NCBI GenBank assembly: GCA_023548195.1
Contig: JAJHZJ010000335.1
Coordinates: forward strand, 3,815,967-3,879,966
Direction of reading: 5' to 3'
Length of the DNA: 64,000 nt
From: Bettongia penicillata ogilbyi
Lineage: Eukaryota; Chordata; Mammalia; Diprotodontia; Potoroidae
The translations under genes were made by a program, and so were the position numbers. This document shows positions 46,865-57,445 of the stretch, in pieces (position 1 is the stretch's first letter; each line of letters starts with the position of its first letter). The notes beneath the pieces are model-generated. The model ran no database searches. It saw only the letters and a program-made list of their open reading frames with translations, and was not told the origin of the DNA.

Positions 46865-48030
46865 TTTAAGAGTCAGTCAACCAGTAGATACACATTTATT
46901 AAAGCTTAATATGTACCAGGCACTGCATTAAGTTCTGGAGATACCAAGAAAGGTCACGAGAATTTAACAATGGAAATGACATGAAAACAACTGCATATAA
47001 ATAAGCTACATATAGGACAAATCAAAGAAAACCAATAGAAAGAAAGTGCTAAAATAAGGGATTGGGAAGCCTTCTGATGAAAAGTGAGGTTTCATCTGGG
47101 ATTTAAAGGAAGTCAAGACATTTAAAGGAAGTCAAGAAATAAGTAATAAGAGAATAACAAGAATGGAGGACAGTTCATGAAAATGCACAGAGCTAAGAAA
47201 TTGTGTCTTGTTTGAGAAATAGCAAGGAAGCCCATGTCATTGTGTCAATGGAGATATGGAAGGGAATGAGATGTAGGAAGGAGTGAGGTGACTAAGGCGT
47301 TTAAAAGACAAGCAAGAGATATTATGTTTCATCCTGGAGATAAGAGAAACCCAGGGACAAATATTGAGTGAGAGGTGGAAGGGTGACACGATCATACCTT
47401 CACTTTAGGAAGATCAGTTTGACAGCTGAGAAAAAAATGGGCTGGAGTGGGGAAAGACTTGAGGCAGGGAGGCCAACCAAAAGGTGACACAATAGTTTGA
47501 ACATGACATAATGAGAACCTGCATCGGGGGGTGACCATGCCAGAGAAAAAAGAGGAGACTATGAAGAGAAATGTTACAAATGCAAAAATCACAGGACTTA
47601 ACAAATGATTGACTATGGTTGGTGAGAGAAAATCGAAGTTATAAGCCTGAGAAAATGAGGGGATGGTGATGCCCTCAAGAAAATAGGAAATTGAAGAAGA
47701 GAGGAGGATTTCAGGAGGGAAAATAAGGTGTTCTGCTATGGATATGTTGAGTTTCAGGTGTCTATTGGATATCCAATGTGAGATATCCAAGAGGAGAATA
47801 AAAATACAAACTGGGTATCAGAAGAGATACCAGGGCTGGATATATAGGTATTGGAATCATATGCAAAAAGATTAAATGAATCCTTTAGAGGGGATGGGTT
47901 CACTAAACGAAGTAGTATAGAGGAAGATGAGAGGATGCTAGACAAAGCCTTGGTAAAAGACCATGGTTAATGGTCATGACTTGGATGAAGATCCCACAGT
48001 AAAGAATGAGGAATGAACCTTAAAATATTG
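46865..48030 (-). pseudogene. L2-type LINE fragment with degraded reverse transcriptase
   Basis: On the minus strand two open stretches (47754-47945 and 47392-47790) read like the RT core of L2-clade LINEs: TYISSPGISSDTQ after a degraded YADD-type box (AYDSN), then WISNRHLKLNIS and LIFPPE, which match the family's usual WMSNRHLKLN...FPPK region. The element runs leftward to a typical L2 3' end at 46865-46930 (antisense GGCACTGCATTAAGTTCTGG and ACATTTATTAAAGC). It is frameshifted and non-functional, an ancient insertion. Confidence 0.7.
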
Positions 48031-48794
48031 AACATAAAATTCAGTGGTGGAGAAGATTCATAATATAAAACATTCATTGGCATATCTATAAAGAACTGAG
48101 AGATTATCTAGTCCAACTTTTGACCAAAGAGTATAAATGGAAGAAGAGACTCACTCAAGGCCACTTAACTTGTTAGTGTCAACAACCATAGTAGAACCTG
48201 TCTCTCCATTCAGTCTTCTTTCCACTACACAATCTTACCTTCACCATGGCATCAACTTTGTGATTTTTATTGCTGAATCACAGTTTATAACTTGCTTTCA
48301 CACACACCAAATCTCAAGATAATACATGATCTCTGAAAAGAAGCAAAGTGTTTCCTGCTGGTAGATAAATCATTCAGAGCCGAGTTCAAAATTAAATGGA
48401 AAATTCTTTTGTCCCTTCTCCTAGAAAGAGGAAAGAATTATAAAAGGCAACAAAGCCACAGCTACTCACATTGTGTAACATCAGAGACTCACCTGCATGA
48501 TTTCAATTCTGAGGTTCCCTAACCTTATAAAATGCAGTAAACCAGCAGCTAAGATCAGGAAATCAATTTCTCTGGGGTCTTCTTTGGCTCCCTTGGGAGA
48601 GAACTTTGCCAGAGAAATAATGACTTGGGGAAAGGTTGAATGCCTGCTTCAATTATTTATTTAGTGGTCTGAGTTTTCACCCATTTCTACTATAACACTG
48701 GTAGGTGGAGTTGGCTGACCAGCACTAGATCCTTTTCACACCTTCCTGTCTGGTGATTTAATCAGCTACACCATGTTACAGTTAGCTTACTTTC

Positions 48795-49030
48795 ATTGTT
48801 TGTCAGTCATGTCTGACTCTTTGTGACCCCATTTGGAGTTTTCTTGGCAAAGGCAGTGGAGTAGTTTTCCATTTCCTTCTCCAGCTCATTTTTATAGATA
48901 AGGAACTGAGGCAAAATTAAGTTGCTTGCCTAGGGTCACACATCTAGTAAGTACCTGAGACCAGATTTAAACTCAGAAAGATGAGTCTTTTTAACTTAAG
49001 AGCTGCTACTCTTTCCACTAGATTCCATAG
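48795..49030 (-). mobile_element. tRNA-type SINE, antisense
   Basis: Contains GTCAGTCATGTCTGACTCTT, GTGACCCCATTTGGAGTTTT, TCCTTCTCCAGCTCATTTTT and AAGTTGCTTGCCTAGGGTCA; near-complete copy of the family at 24685 and 43107. Confidence 0.82.
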
Positions 49031-49370
49031 CTTGCTTTTACCCTATAGAAAATATACTGGTATGTAGGTACATGTGCTTCCTTCCTCTGCTATTTTACAG
49101 AGATCATACAAAAAGTTATTAATATTATAAGAGTTCAGAGACCCACTTAGAAAAATTCCTAAAATATTTTGTTCTCAACCCTAATTTAAATTTTGTTTAT
49201 TCACAGATCATTCCTGATTTCGATATATTTGAGTCAAAATCAAGGTTCAGGAGACACTACAATGAAAAGGAGTCAATAAAATATATTGCAGTACCAAATA
49301 CAAGACAGGGAAGGGATAGAGAAATAGCAGGGAAGGAAGACTTTATAGAACTTCCTGTAACTTCTGTGAG

Positions 49371-50583
49371 TCAATATGGCAGAGTAAGAAATAAGTTGCT
49401 CCCATCTTCCCTTACTAACCTGTAAAAACCCAGAAAATATTGCCCCAGGAAAAAACTTGGAATAGCTGATCCAGGAGAAAGATGAGATGCACCAGTCTTG
49501 TAGCCCATGGAGTCTGGAAGATTAACAGGAAAGGTCCCTCTTGCTTTGGTGTAAGGGGATTAGTACAAGATAGGAGGCATCCTCGCAAGCCAGTGGCAAG
49601 CCCCACCTCAGCAAATCAGGGAAAGATATTAAGCCCAAAAGTGGTGGAACAGACAAGCGCCAACACCAGGACCTCCACAACTTCCTTGGCACAGGCAGGG
49701 GAACTGGTAGACTCTAGCTTGGAAAGCTACCCCATGCACTGGCTGATGTCTTCCAACAGCCAAACCTCTTAGTCCATCAGCACAACTCCAGGAAGTACAA
49801 CTCCAGGAGACACAACTTGAGGCAGGCAGACATCCACCAGCAACCAAAAATTCAAGTACTTCAAAGCAGCCCAGGGGAATAGGCATCCTCCAGGGACCAC
49901 ACCCATACCCACCCTGAAAGTTCCAGTATTACTAACTCTAGGTTAGCACCAAGCAAGCTGCCAGACCCCTACAGCCTCCAACTGCCAGCACCTGAGACCG
50001 AGCACACAAAGCCAGTGACCAGGTCCATGGCCCCCAGTACAAGAAGGTGGGGTCAGTGCCCCTTGGGCTCCAGGAGAACTCAACTTGAAAAGCCAGGAAA
50101 TAGGCAAACACCATGAGCAAAAGGCAAATAGACAATAACCATAAATTCTTACTGTGGGGACAGGGAAGATCAACACAAAAATTCATAAGAGGACAACATT
50201 GTCAATATACAAACATCCTCAACCCCAGAGAGAAATATGAACTGGTCTCAAGCCCAAAAAGCCTTATTAGAAGCACCCAAGAAGGATTTTAAAATTCTAA
50301 TAGGAGAGGTAGAAGAAATATTGGGGGAAAATAAGAAGTATACAAAAAGGAGTCAATAGCTTGGAAAAGGAAAGACAAAAATTGACTGTGGAAAATAAGT
50401 CCTTAAAAAGTACAATTGGCTAAATAAAAAAAAGTACACTGAAGAAAATAACTCCTTAAAAAGTAGAATTAGCCAAATGGAAAAGGAAGCACAAAAGCTC
50501 ACTGAAGAGAATGCCTTTAAAAGTAAAGCAGGCCAAATGGAAAAGGAGGTACAAATTGACAAAAACTATTTGTTAAAAATTAG
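49371..50583 (+). mobile_element. Old L1, 5' part: 5' UTR and ORF1 coiled-coil remnant
   Basis: Starts with an L1-like 5' UTR (TCAATATGGCAGAGTAAGAA) and continues to about 50230, followed by an ORF1 remnant. Translation fragments at 50300-50583 show repeated coiled-coil modules of the type SRISQMEKEAQKLT and SKAGQMEKEVQ, broken by stops. ORF1 is cut at 50583 where another element begins. I take the pieces 49371-50583, 51385-52715 and 55695-58237 as one L1 split by later insertions. Confidence 0.65.
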
Positions 50584-50956
50584 AATTGGGGAGTAGAGCC
50601 AAGATTGCAGAGTAGAGGTAGAAATATGCCATAGCTCTCCCCCAAAACCCCTCAAAAAACCTGCCAAAATGACTCTAAACAAACTCTAGAGCAGCAGAAA
50701 CCACAAAAGGACAGACTGAAGCAAATTTCCAGCCAAAGACAATCTGTAAGGTCTATGGGAAGAGTCTATTGCACCAGACTGAGAGCAAAGTACAATTCAA
50801 TGAGGGCCATTCTGGCATGGATGGAGTGGAAGCAGGCCTTAGAGGACTGAATTTCTGGTGGCCGCTATAGATTCCTGACTTCTGCTCATATCCTGTATAT
50901 ATTCTGTTTGTATTCTTACATAGAAAGATGATATTTGTAACTCAAGAGACCTTTCT

Positions 50957-51050
<94 letters not shown>

Positions 51051-51384
51051 ACAGGGTGAGCTGAATATGAAGGGATGACATCTAAAGAAGAAAATTAAGG
51101 ATTAAGAGGAATGTACTAGGAGAAAGAGAAAGGGAGTGGAAGAATGTAGAAAATCATCTCACATAAAAGAGGCAAAAAAAGCTTTTACATTGGAGAGGAA
51201 GAAGGAGAAGGTGACAGGAAATAAGTGAGCCTTACATTCATTGGATTTGGCTTCAGGAGGAAATAACATGCACACTCAATTGGATAAGAAAGTTTATCTC
51301 ACTATATAGAAAAGCAGAGGGAAGAATATAAGAGAGGGAGGAATAATGGAAGGAATGGCAGATTGGAGGAAGGGGTAATTGGAA
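50584..51384 (+). mobile_element. Half-L1 (HAL1-like) element with internal deletion
   Basis: Begins GGGGAGTAGAGCCAAGATTG, the same 5' start as the elements at 52716 and 60955. After about 300 bp of 5' UTR it jumps to the region after ORF1 (TTCTTACATAGAAAGATGAT, ATTTGTAACTC, then a GA array) and the purine-rich 3' region, ending truncated near 51384. ORF1 has been deleted. Confidence 0.6.
50959..51048 (+). repeat. (GA)n microsatellite inside a half-L1 3' region
   Basis: About 90 bp of uninterrupted GA. It lies where the related elements at 52716 and 60955 have AC arrays (54777-54838 and 62722-62764). Confidence 0.97.
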
Positions 51385-52715
51385 GCAAACAAGCCAAAAA
51401 GAAACAATTTAATTATCACGGAACCACAATCAGGATTATGCAGGACCTTGTGACTTATACATTAAAAGATCAGAGGGATTTGGAATATGATATTCCACAA
51501 GACAAAGGAGCTTGGATTACAACCAAGGATCAGCTACCCAGGAAAACTGAACATAAACTTCCAGGGGAGGAGATAGAGATTTAATGAAATAGGGGACTTC
51601 TAAACCTTCATGATGAAAAGACCAGAGCTCAGCAGAAAATTTGATATTCAGATACAAGACTCATGAGAGACATAAAAAGGCAACAGGAAAGAAAAAAATG
51701 TTATTCAATGAAGGCAAAGTGTTTACATCCCTACAAAGGAACATGACACTTGTAACTCTTGAGAACTGCATATGTATTATGACATTTAAAATGGGTACAC
51801 ATAGACAGAGGGTGTGGGTATAAGATCACTTTGATGTGATCATAAAAAAAATCTAATTAAGTGGAGGAAAGGGATTGTATTGGGAATAGAGTGAAGAAAG
51901 AGGCAGAAAAGGGTAAATTACATTAAATGAGGAGTTCAAAGACATATGACAGTAGAGGGAATGAAGGGAGGGATATGAACATTGTTTGAGCCTGATTCTC
52001 ATCATATGTGACTCAAAGAAGGAGTAACATAATCAGTTGGATATAGAAATATAACTTATCCAATAGGAAATAGGAGGGGAAAGAGTAAAAAAGGAAGGGG
52101 TGGACAGAAGGAAGGGAAGAAGTAGTAAAGGCAAAGGGGAAGAAAAGGGATGGGGCTGAGAGAAGGGAGGGCAGATTGAGGGAGGTGATGGTTGAAAGCA
52201 AAATTCTAGTGAGGAGGGAGAGGGAGAAAAAAAGAGAAAAATATAAATGGGGGAAGAAAATAGAATGGAGAGAAAGACACAGATAGTAAACATGTTGAAT
52301 GTGAATGGAATGAAATCCCCCATAAAACAGAAGCAGATAGCACAGTGGATTAAAAACCATAATTCTTCAATATGTTGCTTACAAGAAACACATATGAAGC
52401 AGAAGAACACACACAGAGTAGAAGCAAAAGACTGGAACAGAAAATATTATGCCTCAGCTAAAGTAAAAAACAAAAAACAGGGGGAGCAATTCTGATCTCA
52501 GAAAAAACAAAAGCAAAATAGATCTAATAAAAAGAGATAAGGAAGGAAACTACATCCTGACAAAAGGTACCATAGACAGTGAAGCAATATTATTACTAAA
52601 GATTCTTAGAAGGGAAGTTAAGAGAGTTACAAAAAGAAATAGGTGGTAAAATTATACTAGTGGGGGACCACAACCTCCCCCCCAACTTGAAAAATCTAAC
52701 CAAAAAAATAAAACA
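51385..52715 (+). pseudogene. Old L1, middle part: ORF1 C-terminus and ORF2 endonuclease start
   Basis: 51390-51590 encodes remnants of the ORF1 C-terminal domain (TIRIMQDLVTYTL...DQLPRKT), matching TIRITQDLAASTL in the intact copy at 53547. After a purine-rich spacer, 52290-52495 encodes the start of the ORF2 apurinic-type endonuclease: LNVNGMKSPIKQKQIAQWI and CCLQETHMKQ, where the E of QETH is an active-site residue of L1 endonucleases. The frame then breaks, and the gene is interrupted at 52715 by a half-L1 insertion. Confidence 0.78.
52704..52715 (+). repeat. Target-site duplication, left copy
   Basis: AAAAATAAAACA, repeated exactly at 55695-55706 on the other side of the half-L1. Confidence 0.88.
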
Positions 52716-53221
52716 GCGGGGTAGAGCCAAGATGGAGGAGTAGAAGGATGCACGTTTACGAGCTCCAACCCACAGACCATAGAATTAATGTAAAAAGAGA
52801 TCCGCATAAATTCTGGATCACTCAAAGGTGTGCAGAACCAGAGTGGAAGAGATTTCCGTGCCAGAGAGCCCTGGAGACCCGTCCCCACAGTCCGTCGCGC
52901 CCCGGAAAGTGGACCCCACCCCCAGCGCTGCCCTGGCCATGGCCCCAGAGAAGCTGACCCGAGCAGGCTTCAGGGACGGAGGCTTCGGCAGCCGGGAAAG
53001 TTCCTCCGCCCACAGAAGCTACAGGTCAGTGAGAGAGAAGGCCGGGCTGGACGAGAGGGGGATCAGAGTGTCCCCATGACTCAGGCCCCCTCGGGAGGAA
53101 GCGGCAGCGGCAGAGATGGGAGCAGGAAGTGGTGGAGGCAGAGGCGTGGGCGGCAGCGGAGGCAGCAGCGGCGTGGCCGCGGCCCAGGACTCCCCTAGCA
53201 GCAGGCAGGATCTTCATTACG

Positions 53222-53436
53222 GAAGGTCTCTGCATAAACAACCTGAGGGAGCTGAGCCTGGGAGACGGCCCTGCCTCACCCAACTCTATTACTGAAGGCC
53301 TCTGCATAAAGCCCCTGAGGGAACTGAGCCTGGGAGGCGCCCCCCCCCCACCCGCTCCGGTCCTGAAAGTCTCTGCATAAAGCCCCTGAGGAGGCCGAGC
53401 CTGGGAGGTGGCCCTGCCCCCACCCCAGCACCAGAA
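53222..53436 (+). repeat. Three tandem monomers of about 71 bp in the half-L1 5' UTR
   Basis: Starts at 53222, 53294 and 53365. Each begins GAAGGYCTCTGCATAAA-like and contains CTGAG, GAGCCTGGGAG and a C-rich end. Repeated 5' monomers serve as promoter units in rodent L1s; the same role here is inference. Confidence 0.85.
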
Positions 53437-53546
53437 CTAAAGCTTGCTGTGGAAAGCCCATTTGAACCTCAGACCCCAAGCACTAGCTGGGCGGATCTAG
53501 GCAGGGGTGGACAGGAATCTCAGAAGTCAAGTAACTGGCTGGGAAA

Positions 53547-54641
53547 ATGCCTAGAAAAGGGAAGAAAAATAAGACTATAGAGAGTTTTTTCCAACAAATG
53601 ATCCCGACATTCGGATCTGATGACGAGGACGCATTCTCGCCATCAAGGAAAGATGTGGAGGGCGGGGCCTCGGTACCCCAGACACCCCAGGGGGATGTCA
53701 GGTGGGCTCAGGCCTTGGAAGAGCTCAAAAAGGATTTTGAAAAGCAAGTTAGACAGGTGGAGGAAAAACTGGGAAGAGAAATGAGAGAGATGCAAGAAAA
53801 GTATGAAAAACGGGTCAATACCTTGGTTAAGGAGACCCCAAAAAATGCTGAAGAAAATAGCACCTTGAAGACTAGGCTCACTCAATTGGCAAAAGAGGTT
53901 CAAAAAGCCAAAGAGGAGAAAAATGCTTTCAAAAGCAGAATTAACCAAATGGAAAAAGAGGTTCAAAAGCTCACTGAATTTAATAGTTCTCTCAAAATTA
54001 GAATGGAACAGATGGAGTCTAATGACTTTACGAGAAACCAAGAAATCACCAAACAAAAACAAAAGAAGGAAAAAATGGAAGAGAATGTGAAATATCTCAT
54101 GGGAAAAACAACTGACCTGGAATATAGATCCAGGAGAGACAATTTAAAAATTATGGGACTACCTGAAAGTCATGATCAAAAAAAGAGCCTAGACATCATC
54201 TTTCATGAAATTATCAAGGAAAACTGCCCTGACATTCTAGAACCAGAGGGCAAAATAAGTATTGAAAGACTCCATCGATCACCACCTGAAAGAGATCCAA
54301 AAAGAGAAACTCATAGGAACATTGTGGCCAAATTCCAGAACTCCCAGCTCAAGGAAAAAATCTTGCAAGCAGCTAGAAAGAAACAATTCCAGTACTGTGG
54401 AAATACAATCAGGATAACTCAAGATCTAGCAGCTTCTACATTAAGGGATCGAAGGGCGTGGAATAGGATATTCCAGAAGTCAAAGGAACTAGGACTCAAA
54501 CCAAGAATCACCTACCCAGCTAAACTGAGTATAATACTTCAGGGAAAAATATGGTCTTTCAATGAAACAGAGGACTTTCAATCATTCTTGATGAAAAGAC
54601 CAGAGCTGAAAAGAAAATTTGACTTCCAAACACAAGAATGA
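53547..54641 (+). CDS. L1-type ORF1 protein (half-L1 encoded)
   Basis: Uninterrupted 364-residue ORF1p homologue, a nucleic-acid chaperone that trimerises and coats L1 RNA. Layout: basic N-terminus with a PIP-box-like NKTIESFF at residues 8-15; acidic segment (SDDED, 24-28); long coiled coil about 52-190 containing three 21-residue modules (102-122, 123-143, 144-164); RRM-like domain from about 191 (YRSRRDNLKIMGLPE to about 275); and C-terminal domain (about 280-364) with TIRITQDLAASTLRDRRAW and RITYPAKLSII, closely matching mammalian L1 ORF1p. Length is near that of human ORF1p. ATG at 53547 follows a GGGAAA context and is in the same place as the starts in sister copies at 58855 and 61556. 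No ORF2 follows in this element. Expression is unknown. Confidence 0.88.
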   Translation: MPRKGKKNKTIESFFQQMIPTFGSDDEDAFSPSRKDVEGGASVPQTPQGDVRWAQALEELKKDFEKQVRQVEEKLGREMREMQEKYEKRVNTLVKETPKNAEENSTLKTRLTQLAKEVQKAKEEKNAFKSRINQMEKEVQKLTEFNSSLKIRMEQMESNDFTRNQEITKQKQKKEKMEENVKYLMGKTTDLEYRSRRDNLKIMGLPESHDQKKSLDIIFHEIIKENCPDILEPEGKISIERLHRSPPERDPKRETHRNIVAKFQNSQLKEKILQAARKKQFQYCGNTIRITQDLAASTLRDRRAWNRIFQKSKELGLKPRITYPAKLSIILQGKIWSFNETEDFQSFLMKRPELKRKFDFQTQE

Positions 54642-54776
54642 GAAGAAGCCTGAAAAAGTAAACAACAAAGAGAAGTCTTAAGGGACTTACCAGAAGTGAA
54701 CTGTTTACATTTCTACATGGAAAGACAATATTTGTAACTCTTAAAAATTTTCAGTATCTGGGTAGTTGGTGGGACC

Positions 54777-54838
54777 ACACACACACATGTAAATGCATGC
54801 AGGCACACACACATACACACATGCACACACACACAGAG
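54777..54838 (+). repeat. (AC)n-rich microsatellite in half-L1 3' region
   Basis: Interrupted AC dinucleotides followed by GAGACAGAGAG, at the position equivalent to the GA array at 50959 and the AC array at 62722. Confidence 0.9.
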
Positions 54839-55639
54839 ACAGAGAGCACAGAGTGAATTGAATAGGATGGGACCATAGGTGATAAGAAATTAAGGTAAAG
54901 GGTGAGAGAGAAATGTAGTGGGAGGAAAGAGGGTGAAATGGAATGGGGTAATTATATGTCATTTAAGAGGCAAGTAGGAGACCTTTTAGTGGAGGGAAAA
55001 AGAGGAGAGCTGAGAAAAAAAAACAATTAGTTTACCCTCATCACATTTGACTAAAGGAAGGAATAAAATGTACACTCATTTTGGTATGAAAACCTATCTT
55101 ACAGTATAGGAAAGTGGGGGAGAAGGAGATAAGCAAAGGGGGGGATGATGGAAGGGAGGGCAAAGGGAGGAGGGAGCAATTTGAAGTCAACACTTGGGGA
55201 GGGACAGGATCGAAAGACAGAAGAGAAACAATGAGGGGCAGGTTAGAATGGAGGGTAATTCAGTTAGTCTTACACAACACGACTATCAGGGAAGTCATTT
55301 GCAAAATTACACAGATATGGCCTATATTGAATTGCCTGCCTTCCCAAAGGGAATGGGTGGGGAGGGAGGGATGGGGAGAATTTGGAACTCAAAGTTTTAG
55401 GAACAACTGTCTAGTATTGCTGTTGCTACTAGGAAAGAAGACATACAGTTAATGAGGAATAGAAAGTCATCTGGCCCTACAGGAGAAAAGAGAAGATGGG
55501 GACAAGAGAAGGGAGGGATGACAGAAGAGAGGGCAGATTGGAGATAGGGAAAATTAGATTGGTTGGGTATTGGGGTGGGGGAGGGGATAAAAGGGGAGAA
55601 AATGTGGAACCCACAATTTTGTGAAAATGAATGTAAAAA

Positions 55640-55694
55640 GTTAAATAAATAAATAAATGGATGAATGAATGAATGAATGAATGAATGAATGAAT
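55640..55694 (+). repeat. (ATAA/ATGA)n tail of the half-L1
   Basis: Tetranucleotide tail directly before the right target-site duplication; likely grown from the element's original A-rich 3' end. Confidence 0.9.
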
Positions 55695-55706
55695 AAAAAT
55701 AAAACA
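55695..55706 (+). repeat. Target-site duplication, right copy
   Basis: AAAAATAAAACA, identical to 52704-52715; immediately after it the interrupted L1 ORF2 resumes (AAAGAAGTTAAAGAAATTAA). Confidence 0.88.
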
Positions 55707-57360
55707 ACAAAGAAGTTAAAGAAATTAATAGAATTTTAGAAAAGTTAGGTAAGGTTGACCTCTGGAGAAAACTGAATGGGGATAAAAAAGAATATAACTT
55801 TTTCTTAGTGGTACATGGCATCTACACAAAAATTGACCATGTATTGGGGCATAAAGACCTCATAGTCCAATGCAGAAATCCTTTACAGATCATGATGTAA
55901 TAAAAATTACATGTAATAGATGGTCATGGAAGGATAGACTCAAAATTAATTGGAAACTAAATAATCTAATCCTAAAGAATGGGTGGGTATAGCTTTAAAT
56001 CACGGAAACAATTTATAACTTCATACAAGAGAATGATAATGAGACAACATACCAAAACTTATGGGTTGCAGCAAAATTGATTCTTAGGGTAAGTTTTATA
56101 TCTCTAAATGCTTGCATGACTAAAATAGAGAAAGAGGAGATCAATGAATTAGGCATACAATTAAAAAAGGCTAGAAAAAGAACAAATTTGAAATCCTCAA
56201 TTAAATACTAAATTAGAAATTCTGAAAAACCAAAGGAGAGATTAACAAAATTGAAATTAAGAAAACTATTGAACAAATAAACTATAAAACTAAGAACTGT
56301 TTTTATAAAGAAATAGTAAAATAGTTAAACCTTGGTTAATTTGATTTTAAAAAAGAAAGAAGATCAAATTACCAGTATTAAAAATGAAAAGGGTGAATTC
56401 ACCACCAATGAAAAGAAAATCGAAACAATAATTAAGAGCTATTTTGCCCAATTGTATGCCAATAAATTTGACAAGTTTAATTAAATGGATGGATATCTAC
56501 AAAAATGTAATTGCCCATATTAATGGAAGAGGAAAGTATTTAAATAACCCTATTTCAGAAAGGGAAATTAAATTAACAATCAATGAACTCCATAAGAAAA
56601 AGTCTCCTGGGCCAGATGGATTTACGAGTGAATTCTATCAAACATTTAGAGAAAAATCAATTCTGGTACTATATAAACTATTTGGGAAAACAGGCAAAGA
56701 AACTGTCCTACCAAATTCTTTTTAGTATATAAATATGGTGCTGATACCTAAACTGGGGAGATCAAAACAGAGAAAGGAAATTATAGAATATTTTCCCTAA
56801 TGACTATAGATGCATAGAGAGATTACACCAACTTGTCTTAAGGATAATATACTATGAGCAGATAGGATTTATACCAAGAGTGCAGGACTGGTACAATATT
56901 AGAAAAACTATAACCATAATGGATCCTCTCAACAACAAAATCACAGAAATTATATGATCATCTTAATAGATGCAGAAAAAGCTTTTCACAAAATATGATA
57001 CCCATTCCTTCTAAAAAAAAAAACACTACAGAGCATAGGAATAAATGGAGTCTTCCTTTAAATAATAGATATTATCTATCTAAAACCATCAGCAAGCACC
57101 ATTCAAAATGGGGATGTTAGAAGCATTTACAATAAGATCAAGGGTGTGCCCCTGTTATTCAATATTGTACTAGAAGTGCTAGCTTTAGCAATAAGAGAAG
57201 AAAAATCCAAAGAATTAGAATAAGAAAAGAAAAAACAGAGCTATTACTCTTTGCAGATGATAGTATAGTATACATAGAGAATCCTAGAGGATCAAGTAAA
57301 AAATTACTTGAAATGACCAATTTTGCAAAGTTGCAGGATACAACACAACATATAAATCAT

Positions 57361-57445
57361 TAACATTTCCATATTACTATATTACATTGACTATATTTCT
57401 ATATTTATATATATTCTATATTTATATATAATTTCTATATATATT
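57361..57445. repeat. TA-rich tract (TATATTTCTA)n within L1 ORF2
   Basis: Short AT-rich expansion interrupting the reverse transcriptase remnant just after the FADD box. Confidence 0.85.

Larger units (their letters stand above)
52716..55694 (+). mobile_element. Complete half-L1 (HAL1-like) retrotransposon with intact ORF1
   Basis: A 2979-bp element inserted in the endonuclease/RT gene of an older L1, flanked by an exact 12-bp duplication. Order: GC-rich 5' UTR starting GCGGGGTAGAGCCAAGATGG; three tandem monomers of about 71 bp (53222-53436); ORF1 (53547-54641); an AC microsatellite; a G/A-rich region in two related halves; and a 3' end with an ATAA/ATGA simple tail. There is no endonuclease or RT, so it must have been mobilised by another L1's ORF2 protein. 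The intact ORF and perfect duplication suggest a comparatively young insertion. Confidence 0.82.

Noticed and set aside
52828..53198. GC-rich open frames at 52748-53380 that could look like a CpG-island exon
   Set aside because: They lie in the 5' UTR of the half-L1 upstream of its ORF1; the GC richness fits an L1 promoter region and not a host gene.
53643..54062. Open frame of about 139 codons antisense to the half-L1 ORF1
   Set aside because: Phe/Leu-rich mirror of the Lys/Glu-rich coiled coil; no independent support.
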